DNA of 64,000 bases from Rathayibacter iranicus NCPPB 2253 = VKM Ac-1602 (GTDB taxonomy: Bacteria > Actinomycetota > Actinomycetes > Actinomycetales > Microbacteriaceae), in contig NZ_QGDV01000001.1 of the NCBI RefSeq assembly GCF_003149025.1, positions 463,457-527,456 on the forward strand. The letters run 5' to 3'. The first letter of the stretch is position 1, and every line of letters starts with the position of its first letter. A program made the position numbers and the translations under genes. Positions 53,189-62,639 of this stretch are shown here, one piece after another. Below the pieces are notes generated by a model that did no database searches, was not told where the DNA came from, and saw only the letters and a list, made by a program, of their open reading frames with translations.

Positions 53189-53501
53189 GGCGACTCGTCG
53201 AACGCTCCCAAGGGGAAGAGTCGTCGGGATTGAGCTACGGTTTCGAGACGACCGGGAGCCCTTTGGCTGCGGCGGGTCTGAGGGGGTCGCCAAACCGGCG
53301 AGGCGCCGCAACCGGGACGGCCCGCTGTCGATTCCGGTAGCGTGATCGGCGGCGCGCAGCCAGTCCGAGGCCCCGGGACATGTCCGGGAACCTGTCGGCT
53401 GTCCGTTTGAGACGAGTCGCCGATCCGATCACCGACAGAGTTCTGAGGGTTGCCGAGGATCTTTAGTGGTCAGCCGGAGCGCTCATGGAGGAGAACGAAT
53501 C
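53189..53501. other. Non-coding stretch upstream of glmU
   Basis: About 310 bases without a credible gene. I looked for a second copy of the tRNA-Gln 3' end as an attachment site and for a second tRNA but found neither. GGAGGAGAACG (53486-53496) before ATG 53502 is the glmU ribosome site. Confidence 0.5.
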
Positions 53502-54977
53502 ATGGCAGACAGCACGCTCGCCGTCGTGATCCTGGCGGCAGGCCAGGGTACCCGCATGAAGTCCCGCACTCCGAAGGTGCTGCACCGCCTGGCCGGTCGG
53601 CCGCTGCTCGGGCACGTGCTCGACACGGCCGCCTCGCTCGACGCCGCGCACGTCGTCACGGTGGTACGCCACGAGCGCGAGCGGGTGGCGGAGGCGGTTC
53701 TTGAGCACACGCCGACGGCGCTCGTCGTCGACCAGGACGAGATTCCCGGCACCGGCCGCGCAGTCGAACTCGGCCTCGCTGCCCTGCCCGCGTCGTTCGC
53801 CGGGACGGTGGTGGTGCTCAGCGCCGACGTGCCGCTGCTCGACGCTCCGACTCTCCGTCGCCTCGTCGAGGAGCACCTGGCCGCGGCGAACGCGCTGACG
53901 ATGCTCTCCTGTGTGCTCGAGGATCCGACCGGCTTCGGCCGGATCGTCCGCGGTGGCGACGGCGCCTTCGCCTCGATCATCGAGCAGAAGGACGCGAGCG
54001 CCGACCAGCTCGCCCTCACCGAGATCAACGCGGGCGTCTATGCCTTCGACGCTGCCGCTCTCCGTTCGGTGATCGGCACGATCGGTACCGAGAATGCCCA
54101 GCGCGAGAAGTACCTCACCGATGCTGCCGCCGCACTCAAGGCCGTCGGCCGAGCTATTGAGGCGGTCCCCGTTCAGGATCGCTGGCTCGTCGCCGGGATC
54201 AACGACCGCGCGCAGCTCGCCGACGCCGCGCTTGAACTCAACGCGCGCATCGTGCGCCGCTGGCAGCTCGAGGGCGTCACGATCCAGGATCCGGCGACCA
54301 CCTGGATCGACATCGACGCCGTCCTCGCGCCGGACGTCGAAATCCTCCCCGGCACTCAGATCAAGGGCCCGACCGTCATCGCCGCGGGCGCGGTGGTCGG
54401 CCCCGACACCACGCTCGACTCCTGCGAGGTCGGCGAGGATGCCGTCGTGAAGCGCTCCGACGCGACGCTCGCCGTCATCGGTGCGCGGGCGCAGGTCGGT
54501 CCGTTCTCTTTCCTCCGCCCCGGCACCGTCCTGGGCGCGCGCGGCAAGATCGGCGCCTATGTCGAGACTAAGAACACGACCATCGGCGCGGGATCGAAGG
54601 TCCCGCACCTCTCCTACGTCGGTGACGCGGTGATTGGCGAGGAGTCGAACATCGGCGCCGGTTCGATCTTCGCGAACTACGACGGAGTGACGAAGGCGTC
54701 CTCCGTCATCGGCTCCCACGTGCGCGCCGGGTCGCACACCGTCTTCGTCGCCCCCGTTAGAATCGGGGACGGAGCGTACACGGGCGCCGGCACGGTCGTC
54801 CGCAAGGACATCCCCGCCGGGGCTCTCGGGATCACCGTCGCTCCGCAGCGAAATATGGCCGGGTGGGTGCAGACCCACCGTCCGGGCACCGCAGCGGCCG
54901 TCGCAGCCGACGCGGCCCCGACTTCGGAGCCCGCAGGCTCCGACCACGCGCCTACCGGAGGAAGCGGAGCACAGTGA
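53502..54977 (+). CDS. glmU: Bifunctional UDP-GlcNAc pyrophosphorylase / glucosamine-1-P acetyltransferase
   Basis: 491 residues from ATG 53502. N-terminal nucleotidyltransferase: LAAGQGTRMKSRTPK signature near residue 12-25. C-terminal left-handed beta-helix (from about 260) with hexapeptide repeats (IQDPATTWIDIDAV, VVGPDTTLDSCEVG, IGEESNIGAGSIFANYDG). It makes UDP-GlcNAc, the peptidoglycan precursor. The stop codon overlaps the GTG of prs (GTGA), a standard actinobacterial operon. Confidence 0.97.
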   Translation: MADSTLAVVILAAGQGTRMKSRTPKVLHRLAGRPLLGHVLDTAASLDAAHVVTVVRHERERVAEAVLEHTPTALVVDQDEIPGTGRAVELGLAALPASFAGTVVVLSADVPLLDAPTLRRLVEEHLAAANALTMLSCVLEDPTGFGRIVRGGDGAFASIIEQKDASADQLALTEINAGVYAFDAAALRSVIGTIGTENAQREKYLTDAAAALKAVGRAIEAVPVQDRWLVAGINDRAQLADAALELNARIVRRWQLEGVTIQDPATTWIDIDAVLAPDVEILPGTQIKGPTVIAAGAVVGPDTTLDSCEVGEDAVVKRSDATLAVIGARAQVGPFSFLRPGTVLGARGKIGAYVETKNTTIGAGSKVPHLSYVGDAVIGEESNIGAGSIFANYDGVTKASSVIGSHVRAGSHTVFVAPVRIGDGAYTGAGTVVRKDIPAGALGITVAPQRNMAGWVQTHRPGTAAAVAADAAPTSEPAGSDHAPTGGSGAQ

Positions 54978-55951
54978 CCGGCATCACCGCCAGCAACACC
55001 AAGAGCCTGGTCCTCGTCTCGGGGAGGGCGCATCCGGCACTGGCGGAGGCGGTCGCCGCCGAACTTGGGACCGAACTCGTCACCACCGAGGGACGCACGT
55101 TCGCCAACGGCGAGCTGTACGTCCGCTACGGCGAGTCGGTGCGCGGAGGCGACGTGTTCGTCCTCCAGTCACATACGTCGCCGATCAACGAGTGGCTGAT
55201 GGAGCAGTTGATCATGGTTGACGCGCTCAAGCGCGCCTCGGCCAAGCGGATCACCGTTGTCGCCCCGTTCTATCCTTACGCCCGCCAGGACAAGAAGGGG
55301 CGCGGGCGCGAGCCCATCTCTGCCCGCCTCGTCGCCGACCTCTTCAAGGCGGCCGGAGCCGACCGGATCATGTCGGTGGATCTGCACGCCGCGCAGATCC
55401 AGGGCTTCTTCGACGGCCCCGTCGATCACCTGTTCGCGATGCCGGTGCTGCTCGAGCACTTCCGCGAGAAGCTTGACCCCTCGACCCTGACCGTCGTTTC
55501 GCCGGATATGGGGCGCGTCCGCGTCGCCGACATCTGGAGTGACAAGCTCGGCGTGCCGCTCGCGATCATCCACAAGCGCCGCGACCCCAAGGTCGCGAAC
55601 CAGGTTTCTGTGCACGAGATCGTTGGCGAAGTGCAGGGCCGAGTGTGCCTGCTTGTCGACGACCTCATCGACACGGGCCGCACCATCGCGAAGGCTGCGG
55701 AGGCGCTGAAGAAGGCCGGCGCGATCGGCGTCGTCGTGGCCGCGACGCACGCAGTGTTCTCTGACCCGGCCGTCGAGCTGCTGAGTTCGGAGTTCATTGA
55801 TTCGGTCGTGGTGACCGATACGCTGCCGCTGCCGGAGGACAAGAAGTGGGACCGACTGACGGTGCTGCCGATTGCTCCGCTGCTGGCCCGTGCCATCCAC
55901 GAGGTGTTCGATGACGGCTCCGTCACCTCAATGTTCGACGGCGACGCGTAG
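54974..55951 (+). CDS. prs: Ribose-phosphate pyrophosphokinase
   Basis: 325 residues from GTG 54974. PRPP synthetase signatures: YPYARQDKKGRGREP (ATP-binding flexible loop), VDLHAAQIQGFF and the PRPP-binding loop VDDLIDTGRT. It makes PRPP for nucleotide and His/Trp synthesis. It is translationally coupled to glmU. The 60 bases after it are without obvious terminator. Confidence 0.97.
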   Translation: MTGITASNTKSLVLVSGRAHPALAEAVAAELGTELVTTEGRTFANGELYVRYGESVRGGDVFVLQSHTSPINEWLMEQLIMVDALKRASAKRITVVAPFYPYARQDKKGRGREPISARLVADLFKAAGADRIMSVDLHAAQIQGFFDGPVDHLFAMPVLLEHFREKLDPSTLTVVSPDMGRVRVADIWSDKLGVPLAIIHKRRDPKVANQVSVHEIVGEVQGRVCLLVDDLIDTGRTIAKAAEALKKAGAIGVVVAATHAVFSDPAVELLSSEFIDSVVVTDTLPLPEDKKWDRLTVLPIAPLLARAIHEVFDDGSVTSMFDGDA

Positions 55952-56012
55952 CCCACGTCGCCGGAGTGCCGCTGGACCTTCTGAACGCCCCGGTACCTGG
56001 AGCGCAGTAGTC

Positions 56013-57236
56013 TCAGCCGATCGCGGAGCCGAGCGTGCGCCCGGGCAGGTGGAGTGCGAGCGGATCGGCGCGTACCCGATCGAGTCCGGCCCGCACAGCG
56101 CCGAGTACGACGGCCCGGTCGCCGAGCGTCGAGGCCACGATGCGCGGAGCGGGAGCGTGCACATGCGCAGCGACGCGGGCCGACACCTCCTCGAGCAGTG
56201 GCGCTGCTGACGCGGCGAGAGCCCCACCGACGACGATCAGTGACACGTCGAGCAGGTTGGCGAGGGTCGCGGCGATCCGGGTGAGCCGGTCGGCGAGGCG
56301 GTCCATGACCTCTCCTGCGAGGGCGTCGCCGGCGAGGGCGGCCTCGATCACCTGCTCTGCGCCGAGATGCTCGACGCCCTCGAGGAGGGAGGCGGGTCGG
56401 CCGGGGCGGGCGAGCGCCTCCCGCGCCCAGATTCGGGCCAGCGCGGCAACGCCGTCGGCCGAGCCGACGCCCTCGACCATGTCGAGGTAGCGCATTTCCC
56501 CGCTGAGCCCGCGGGCACCGCGCAGGAGTGCGCCGCCGAGCACCACACCGCCGCCAAGCCGCTCGCCGGAGAGCAGGGTCAGGTAGTCGTCGCAGTTGAC
56601 TGCCGCGCCGCGCCACCCCTCGGCGAGAGCTGCGAGGTTGGCGTCGTTGTCGATGACGGGCGACCGGCCGTGAGCCGTGATGGTGTCGACCAGGCCGGGG
56701 TTCATCGCGGCCCAGAAGCCGTTGGCGTCGGCGGGGGAGGCGCCGAGCGCGTCGACCGGTGCCGGGACGCCGAGCGTGAGCGCGAGCACGGCGGAGTCCT
56801 CGACCCCGGCCTGTTCCAGGGCGCGGTCGATCACCCGCTCGATGTCGGCGCGGCGCCGCTGCGGCAAGAGGTCGTCGATCCGCTCGTGGTCGACGCTCTC
56901 GATGCGCCGCACCACGCTATCGCCGAGCAAATCGGCAACAAGCACACCGATGCTGTGCTGTCCGGCGTCGACGCCCACTACCACTCCGGCCCGGCGCCGC
57001 AGCGCATAGCGGCGCGCGGGTCGCCCCTTCACGTATGCGCCGGCCGCACGCTGGTTCTCGAGTTCCTCCAGCCAGCCGAGTTCGATCAGGTCGTCGCAGA
57101 CCGCGATGACAGTGGAGCGGGTAAGTCCGGTGCGGGCGATCAGGTCGGAGGCGGTGAACGGTTCGCCGCTCCAGGCGTTCTCGAGCACGTCGTGTGCGGT
57201 GCGTCGGCGCTGCAGGGAGAAGGTGCTCTCGGACAT
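56013..57236 (-). CDS. ROK-family transcriptional regulator
   Basis: 407 residues from ATG 57236, preceded by GGGGGAGCG. N-terminal winged helix (about 10-75: ASDLIARTGLTRSTVIAV) then a ROK domain (GVDAGQHSIGVLVADLL, VIDNDANLAALAEG). The CxCGxxGCxE zinc motif usual in ROK proteins is not present; the corresponding position reads GARGLSGEMRYL. So it is a repressor that senses a sugar or sugar-phosphate, without kinase signature. It is divergent from the sugar-binding protein gene and likely represses it; the shared AT-rich 120-base gap holds TTTATAGATT-type sequence. Confidence 0.87.
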   Translation of the reverse strand: MSESTFSLQRRRTAHDVLENAWSGEPFTASDLIARTGLTRSTVIAVCDDLIELGWLEELENQRAAGAYVKGRPARRYALRRRAGVVVGVDAGQHSIGVLVADLLGDSVVRRIESVDHERIDDLLPQRRRADIERVIDRALEQAGVEDSAVLALTLGVPAPVDALGASPADANGFWAAMNPGLVDTITAHGRSPVIDNDANLAALAEGWRGAAVNCDDYLTLLSGERLGGGVVLGGALLRGARGLSGEMRYLDMVEGVGSADGVAALARIWAREALARPGRPASLLEGVEHLGAEQVIEAALAGDALAGEVMDRLADRLTRIAATLANLLDVSLIVVGGALAASAAPLLEEVSARVAAHVHAPAPRIVASTLGDRAVVLGAVRAGLDRVRADPLALHLPGRTLGSAIG

Positions 57237-57355
57237 TCGCTCCCCCTTCGTCTTGACCTCGGCTGGATCGGCTGCAACAGTACATCTGGTAATAGATTTA
57301 TAGATTAGATTTAGTTTGAACAGCAACGTTGCCGTCGATCACGGGAGACAATGAC

Positions 57356-58633
57356 GTGCCCCCTTGCACCCCCTCCGGCCTCAGCCGCCGCACTGTGCTT
57401 GCCGCAGCGGGAGCCGGCGCCGCAGCGCTCGGCCTCTCGGCCTGCGCCTCGCGCCCAGCCTCCTTCGGCGTCACGGAAATCACGTTCTTCCAGTCGAAAC
57501 CCGAGGTGATCGGCTACTTCGACGCTGTCATCGAGCGCTTCCATGCCGCCCAGCCGAGAGTGCGGGTCGTCCACGACTTCTCCTCCAACCTCTCTGCCGG
57601 GTTCGTGCGCAGCAATCCGCCGGATCTCGGCTGCCTGAACTACAACTTCGAGGTCGCACGATTCGTCGAGCGCGGTGCATTCAGCGACCTGTCGGACCTG
57701 CCAGAGGCCGCCCGGATCAACCCCGCGATCTGGCCGCTGATCGAGCAGACCGCCGCCTATCCTGGCCGCACCAGCGTCCTGCCGTACTCGCTGATGCTGG
57801 CGTCGGTGCTCTATAACCGCGAGATCTTCGCGCAGCAGGGCCTCCAGGTGCCGACGACCTGGACCCAGTTCCTCGCGGTCTGTGAGGCGCTCACCGCTGC
57901 CGGCATCACTCCGCTCTACAGCACCGTCAAGGATCCGTGGACGCTCTCGCAGGGCCTGTTCGACTATTCCGTCGGCGGCACCGTCGACCTCGGTGACTTC
58001 TTTAGCCGCCTGAAGACGCAGGGCGCCGCGGTGGGAGCCGACTCACCCGTCTCCTTCGAGAAGGAGTTCGTGACGCCGGTGCAGCAGATGCTCCAGATCG
58101 CGGCGTACTCCAACCCGAACGCAGCCAGCCGCGGCTACGGAGACGGCAACCTCGCCTTCGCGCAGGGCGAGGCCGCGATGTATTTCCAGGGTCCTTGGGC
58201 GCTCAGCGAGATCGCCAAAACGGCGCCCGATCTCTCGATCGGCGCGTTCCCGCTACCGATGACCGAGGATCCCGCCGAGCGCCGCGTGCGCGTCAACATC
58301 GACCTAGCGCTCTGGATCCCCGAGGCCTCGCGCAAGAAGGAGGCGGCGCGGGAGTTCCTTTCCTTCCTGATGCAGCCCGAGATTATCGACGCGTACAACG
58401 CCGACAACAACGCCTTCGGTGTCACCAGCGACGCGCCCGCAGTCCAGCAGCCGACGCTCGTCGAGTTGCAGGAGTTCTACGACCGCGCCGCCTTCAGCCT
58501 CGGTGCCTCGCAGCTGGTGCCGCAGAACATCCCGCTGCAGAACTACGTGCAGGGGATGGTTCTCGGCTCCGACCCCGCCTCGACCCTGCGCACGATCGAC
58601 GCCGATTGGGCGCGCATCGCCTTCCGGTCCTGA
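57356..58633 (+). CDS. Sugar ABC transporter substrate-binding lipoprotein
   Basis: 425 residues from GTG 57356, favoured by GGGAG 9 bases upstream over a TTG at 57329. Signal: SRRTVLAAAGAGAAALG with twin Arg (possible Tat) and lipobox LSAC (Cys at about 32). Mature part is a bacterial extracellular solute-binding fold, family 1 (ITFFQSKPEVIGYFDAVIER; MYFQGPWALSEI, where W is a usual sugar-stacking residue). It captures a sugar outside the membrane and passes it to the permeases that follow. First gene of the transport operon. Confidence 0.9.
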   Translation: MPPCTPSGLSRRTVLAAAGAGAAALGLSACASRPASFGVTEITFFQSKPEVIGYFDAVIERFHAAQPRVRVVHDFSSNLSAGFVRSNPPDLGCLNYNFEVARFVERGAFSDLSDLPEAARINPAIWPLIEQTAAYPGRTSVLPYSLMLASVLYNREIFAQQGLQVPTTWTQFLAVCEALTAAGITPLYSTVKDPWTLSQGLFDYSVGGTVDLGDFFSRLKTQGAAVGADSPVSFEKEFVTPVQQMLQIAAYSNPNAASRGYGDGNLAFAQGEAAMYFQGPWALSEIAKTAPDLSIGAFPLPMTEDPAERRVRVNIDLALWIPEASRKKEAAREFLSFLMQPEIIDAYNADNNAFGVTSDAPAVQQPTLVELQEFYDRAAFSLGASQLVPQNIPLQNYVQGMVLGSDPASTLRTIDADWARIAFRS

Positions 58634-58662
58634 TTTCCTTCCCCTCTCAGAGACGAGACACC

Positions 58663-59595
58663 ATGGCCACGTCCATCCCCGTCCGGGCAGTGGAGCGCAT
58701 CGCCGCGACTCCCCGCTCGGCCGTCGCTCCCCGGCGCCGGCACCACACCGACGTCACCTTCGCGCTCTATCTGCTACCGGTGCTTGTGCTGTTCACTCTC
58801 GCGATCACGCTGCCCGCTCTGATGGGCGTCTTCTTCAGTTTCACCAACTCGATCGGTTTCGGTGACTGGCAGTTCATCGGCCTGACCAACTACGTCGCGC
58901 TGTTCTCGGACCCGGCGATCCTCGCCTCCTACGGCTTCACCGTTGGCTTCGCACTGGTGAGCGTCCTGCTCGTCAACGTGGTCGCGTTCCTGCTCGCAAT
59001 CGCGCTCACTGCGCAGATCCGCGGCAAGGTCGCTCTGCGCGCGGTGTTCGTGCTGCCGATGGTGGTCTCGGGGATCATCATTGCGTTCGTCTTCAACTTC
59101 CTGTTCTCGAATTCGCTGCCCGAGTTCGCCGAATCGGTCGGAGCGACGCCGCTCGCGACCAGCATGCTGGCGAACCCCGACCTGGCCTGGATCGCGATCG
59201 TGATCGTGACAGCCTGGCAAGCCGTGCCCTCCGCGCTCCTGATCTACATCGCAGGGGTGCTCTCGATCCCGTCCGACGTGTACGAGGCCGCGTCGCTCGA
59301 CGGCGCCTCCACCTGGGGGCAGCTGCGCTCCATCACGCTGCCGCTGGTCGCCGGATACGTGCTCATCAACCTCGTGATCGGCTTCAAAAACTTTCTCAAC
59401 GCGTACGACATCATCGTCGGCCTCACCGACGGCGGGCCGGGTACGTCGACCCGCAGCGTCGCAATGACGATCTTTTCGGGCTTCACCAGCGGCGACTACG
59501 CCTACCAAATGGCCAACGCGACAATTTTCTTCCTCATCGCGCTCGTGATCGCGCTCGTGCAACTGCGCATCTCGCGCGGAAAGGCGGCCTTCTGA
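58663..59595 (+). CDS. Sugar ABC transporter permease (MalF-type)
   Basis: 310 residues from ATG 58663. Six membrane segments after a 30-residue cytoplasmic start. The EAA loop reads YEAASLDGASTWGQLRSITLP near 210-230 (split here for length) and is the contact to the ATPase. Fits carbohydrate uptake (CUT1) permeases. It ends overlapping the next permease start (TGATG). It lies 29 bases after the binding protein gene. Confidence 0.93.
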   Translation: MATSIPVRAVERIAATPRSAVAPRRRHHTDVTFALYLLPVLVLFTLAITLPALMGVFFSFTNSIGFGDWQFIGLTNYVALFSDPAILASYGFTVGFALVSVLLVNVVAFLLAIALTAQIRGKVALRAVFVLPMVVSGIIIAFVFNFLFSNSLPEFAESVGATPLATSMLANPDLAWIAIVIVTAWQAVPSALLIYIAGVLSIPSDVYEAASLDGASTWGQLRSITLPLVAGYVLINLVIGFKNFLNAYDIIVGLTDGGPGTSTRSVAMTIFSGFTSGDYAYQMANATIFFLIALVIALVQLRISRGKAAF

Positions 59596-60494
59596 TGACC
59601 AGCCAGGTTCCCCTCGCTCCCGCCCTCCCCGGCACGCGCGCGGCCGTCAATGCCGACGCCCGCCGCGGGTCTCGGCGCAACCGCTCGAGCCTGCTGCTCA
59701 CGATCGTCCTCGCGCTCTGCGCCCTCTCGGTGCTCGGCCCGCTCTGGGTCACCCTCTCGATGGCGTTCAAGACCACCGCGCAGGCCGTCGACGGCAGTGC
59801 GTTCTCACTCCCGCTGCCGGTCTCGGTCGACGGCTTCGTACGGGCCTGGGCCCTCACCGATTTCCCACGCGGCTTCGCGATCTCGGTACTCGTCTCGGTG
59901 ATCACCGTCAGCGGGACCATCGTGCTCGCCGCCCTCGCCGCCTACGCGATCTCGCGCAACTGGCACCGCCGCTTCTACCGCTGGTCGTTCTTTTACCTGC
60001 TGGCGGCGATGTTCCTGCCGTTCCCGGTCCTGGCCCTCTCGCAGGTGTCGCTGACCGGCCTGGTCGGGCTCGACAACCCGATCGGCGTCGCGATCCTGCA
60101 TGTCATGTTCCAGCTCTCGTTCAGCGTGATGCTGTTCACCGCGTTCCTCCGCTCACTACCGGAAGAGCTGGAAGAGAGCGCCCGACTCGACGGAGCAACG
60201 ACGAACCAGGTCTTCTGGCGGCTGGTGTTCCCGCTGCTCGCCCCGATGAGCGCGACGGTCGGCATCTTCGCCTTCCTCGCCTCCTGGAACGACTTCATGA
60301 TGCCCTCGCTGATCACCTCAGACGCGGCCCTCCAGACGCTCCCGGTGCTCCAGAAAATCTTCCAGACGCAATTCAGCAACGACTACAACGTCGCGTTCGC
60401 GTCCTACCTGATGGCGATGGCGCCAGCAATCATCGTCTACCTGCTCACTCAGCGGTGGGTCATGTCCGGCCTCACCCAAGGCGCCATCAAATGA
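59595..60494 (+). CDS. Sugar ABC transporter permease (MalG-type)
   Basis: 299 residues from ATG 59595, which overlaps the previous stop. Six membrane segments, EAA loop LEESARLDGATTNQVFWRLV near 192-212. MalG-type CUT1 partner of the preceding permease. No ATP-binding gene follows in the operon; such importers in actinobacteria commonly share the MsiK ATPase encoded elsewhere. The gene is followed by the 86-bp repeats. Confidence 0.93.
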   Translation: MTSQVPLAPALPGTRAAVNADARRGSRRNRSSLLLTIVLALCALSVLGPLWVTLSMAFKTTAQAVDGSAFSLPLPVSVDGFVRAWALTDFPRGFAISVLVSVITVSGTIVLAALAAYAISRNWHRRFYRWSFFYLLAAMFLPFPVLALSQVSLTGLVGLDNPIGVAILHVMFQLSFSVMLFTAFLRSLPEELEESARLDGATTNQVFWRLVFPLLAPMSATVGIFAFLASWNDFMMPSLITSDAALQTLPVLQKIFQTQFSNDYNVAFASYLMAMAPAIIVYLLTQRWVMSGLTQGAIK

Positions 60495-60495
60495 A

Positions 60496-60685
60496 CCCGC
60501 GGGCCTCGGGACGGTGATCTGCGGCGTTGTCGGCGGTTGCGATACCTCCGGTATCGTGCCCTTCTCCGCCTTGCACCTCACCCCGCGGGCCTCGGGACGG
60601 CGATCTGCGGCGTTGTCGGCGGTTGCGATACCTCCGGTATCGCGCCCTTCTCCGCCTTGCACCTCACCGTCCCGAGGCCCGCGGG
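60496..60685. repeat. 86-bp direct tandem repeat with inverted end
   Basis: Copy 1 (60496-60581) and copy 2 (60582-60667) are nearly identical (the two differences I see are T/C). Each contains CGATACC/GGTATCG arms around TCC. A 19-base inverted copy of the repeat start (CCCGCGGGCCTCGGGACGG) lies at 60667-60685. It forms an extra 190 bases between the permease gene and the glucosidase. Confidence 0.85.
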
Positions 60686-60738
60686 GCGGGGCGGGGCGGA
60701 GAGGAAAGGAGGGGAGGGCGGGGCGGGGCGGGAGAATT

Positions 60739-62421
60739 ATGGGGGATGACGTGGAGGGAATGATGGACGTGACGGAGAGAGGGATTATGAGGAGTGGGAC
60801 AGTGGAGGATGCGCTGTGGTGGCGGCAGGCGGCGGTGTATCAGATTTATCCGCGGAGCTTTGCGGATGCGAATGGGGACGGGATCGGCGATCTGGCCGGG
60901 ATTATCGAGCGGATCCCGTACCTGCGCGAGCTCGGGATCGACGCGGTCTGGCTCAGCCCGTTCTACCCCTCGGCGCTCGCCGATGGCGGGTACGACGTGG
61001 CCGACTACCGCGACGTCGATCCGCGGATCGGCACCCTCGCCGAGTTCGACGAGATGATGGCGTTGCTGCACGAGGCAGGCATCCGCGTGGTCGTCGATGT
61101 CGTACCCAACCACTCGTCCGACCTGCACCCGTGGTTCCAGGAGGCGCTCGCCGCGCCGAAGGGCTCGCCCGAGCGGGAGCGCTACGTGTTCCGCGACGGA
61201 CGCGGCACCGACGGCTCCGAGCCGCCGAGCGACTGGGAGGCGGTCTTCGGCGGGTCGGCATGGGAGCCGGTCGGTGACGGGCAGTGGTACCTGCACCTGT
61301 TCGCAAAGGAGCAGCCTGACTGGAACTGGGCGAACCGCGAGATCCGCGACGACTTCCTCCGGACGCTCACCTTTTGGGCCGACCGCGGCGTCGACGGGTT
61401 CCGAATCGACGTGGCGCACGGGCTGGTCAAGGACCTGACGCTCCCACTCCCGACCGCGGCCGAGATCGAGGCCCCACGGGTCGACGGCTCGCACCCCTTC
61501 TGGGACCGCGACGAGGTGCACGAGGTCTACGCCGAGTGGCGCGCCCTATTTGACTCCTACGACCCGCCCCGCACAGCCGTGGCGGAGGCTTGGGTGGAGG
61601 CTTCGCGCCGCGCCCGCTACGCAAGCCCCGAGGGGCTGGGTCAGGCGTTCAACTTCGACCTGCTCGAAGCGGACCTCGATGCGGCCGAGTTCCGTCGGCT
61701 GATCTCCTTCAGCCTCGGGCTCGCCGAGCAGTCGGGCTCGTCGAGCACCTGGGTGCTCTCGAACCACGACGTGGTCCGTCACGCCACCCGCTACGGTCTG
61801 CCCGCCCAAGGCGACGCCGAGACGGCGCCCGCGACGCAGTGGCTGCTAAGCGGAGGTGCCGAGCCGGTCCTCGACCGGGCGCGGGGCCTGCGACGCGCTC
61901 GCGCCGCGACCCTGCTTCTCCTGGCGCTGCCCGGCTCCGCCTACCTTTACCAGGGCGAGGAGCTTGGTCTGAATGAGGTCGCCGAGATCCCCGACTCCCA
62001 GCGGCAGGACCCCACGTTCTTCCGCCGCGGTGGGGTCGACGTCGGTCGTGACGGGTGCCGCGTCCCGCTACCGTGGACGTCCACCGGGTCCTCCTTCGGC
62101 TTCGGCCCGGGCGGCGCGCATCTGCCGCAGCCCGCATGGTTCGCTGGCTTTTCGGTCGAGTCGCAGGAGCGGGCGGAGGACTCGACGCTCGCCCTCTACC
62201 GCCGCGCGCTCGCGCTCCGGCGCGAGCTACAGACCGACGAGCACCTCCAGTGGTGCAGCGAGGAGGCGGATGTCGTCGACTTCAGCCGCCCAAACGGCTG
62301 GCGCTCGGTCACGAACCTCGGCGCGGAGCCGGTGGAGTTGCCCGAGGGTGAGCTGCTGCTCGCCAGCGTTCCGATCCAGGGCCGGCTGCTGCCTGCGGAT
62401 GCGACCGCCTGGCTGCGCTGA
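60739..62421 (+). CDS. GH13 alpha-glucosidase
   Basis: About 560 residues from ATG 60739; ATGs at 60760 and 60787 are also possible, the last with GGAGAG upstream. GH13 signatures: YQIYPRSFADANGDGIGDL start, DVVPNHSSD, nucleophile Asp in GVDGFRIDVAHG, acid/base Glu in TAVAEAWVEASRR, and the third acid in VLSNHDVVRHATRYG. Closest type: alpha-glucosidase/oligo-1,6-glucosidase. With the ROK repressor and importer it forms a set for uptake and cytoplasmic hydrolysis of alpha-glucosides such as maltose or trehalose-like sugars. Substrate not assigned. Confidence 0.9.
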   Translation: MGDDVEGMMDVTERGIMRSGTVEDALWWRQAAVYQIYPRSFADANGDGIGDLAGIIERIPYLRELGIDAVWLSPFYPSALADGGYDVADYRDVDPRIGTLAEFDEMMALLHEAGIRVVVDVVPNHSSDLHPWFQEALAAPKGSPERERYVFRDGRGTDGSEPPSDWEAVFGGSAWEPVGDGQWYLHLFAKEQPDWNWANREIRDDFLRTLTFWADRGVDGFRIDVAHGLVKDLTLPLPTAAEIEAPRVDGSHPFWDRDEVHEVYAEWRALFDSYDPPRTAVAEAWVEASRRARYASPEGLGQAFNFDLLEADLDAAEFRRLISFSLGLAEQSGSSSTWVLSNHDVVRHATRYGLPAQGDAETAPATQWLLSGGAEPVLDRARGLRRARAATLLLLALPGSAYLYQGEELGLNEVAEIPDSQRQDPTFFRRGGVDVGRDGCRVPLPWTSTGSSFGFGPGGAHLPQPAWFAGFSVESQERAEDSTLALYRRALALRRELQTDEHLQWCSEEADVVDFSRPNGWRSVTNLGAEPVELPEGELLLASVPIQGRLLPADATAWLR

Positions 62422-62426
62422 CACAC

Positions 62427-62464
62427 GCAGAAGGGGCTTCCGCACGAAGAAGGGGCTCCCGCAC
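62427..62464. repeat. Two 19-bp tandem repeats after the glucosidase
   Basis: GCAGAAGGGGCTTCCGCAC (62427-62445) and GAAGAAGGGGCTCCCGCAC (62446-62464) repeat with two differences. Their GGGGC/GCTCC texts could form small stems. Probably a terminator region or slippage; no gene until the IS element at 62574. Confidence 0.6.
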
Positions 62465-62639
62465 GCAGGATAGCAACAAACGACCAACCGGGTTCGAGAT
62501 CGAGTACGACATCGACGGCTATTCTTTTTTGACACCATTCCGAACACCATTCCAATATTATTAAAAGGAGGATTGAGCCACCCAACGTTTTGTGGACCAG
62601 TGAGTAGTTATCTCTGCGGCGAGATTCATGTCTTGCCAC

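Noticed and set aside
51381..53501. tRNA-integrated element with att sites
   Set aside because: No second copy of the tRNA-Gln 3' end and no integrase were found in 51452-53501.
60496..60667. CRISPR array
   Set aside because: Only two copies directly joined without spacers, and no cas genes.
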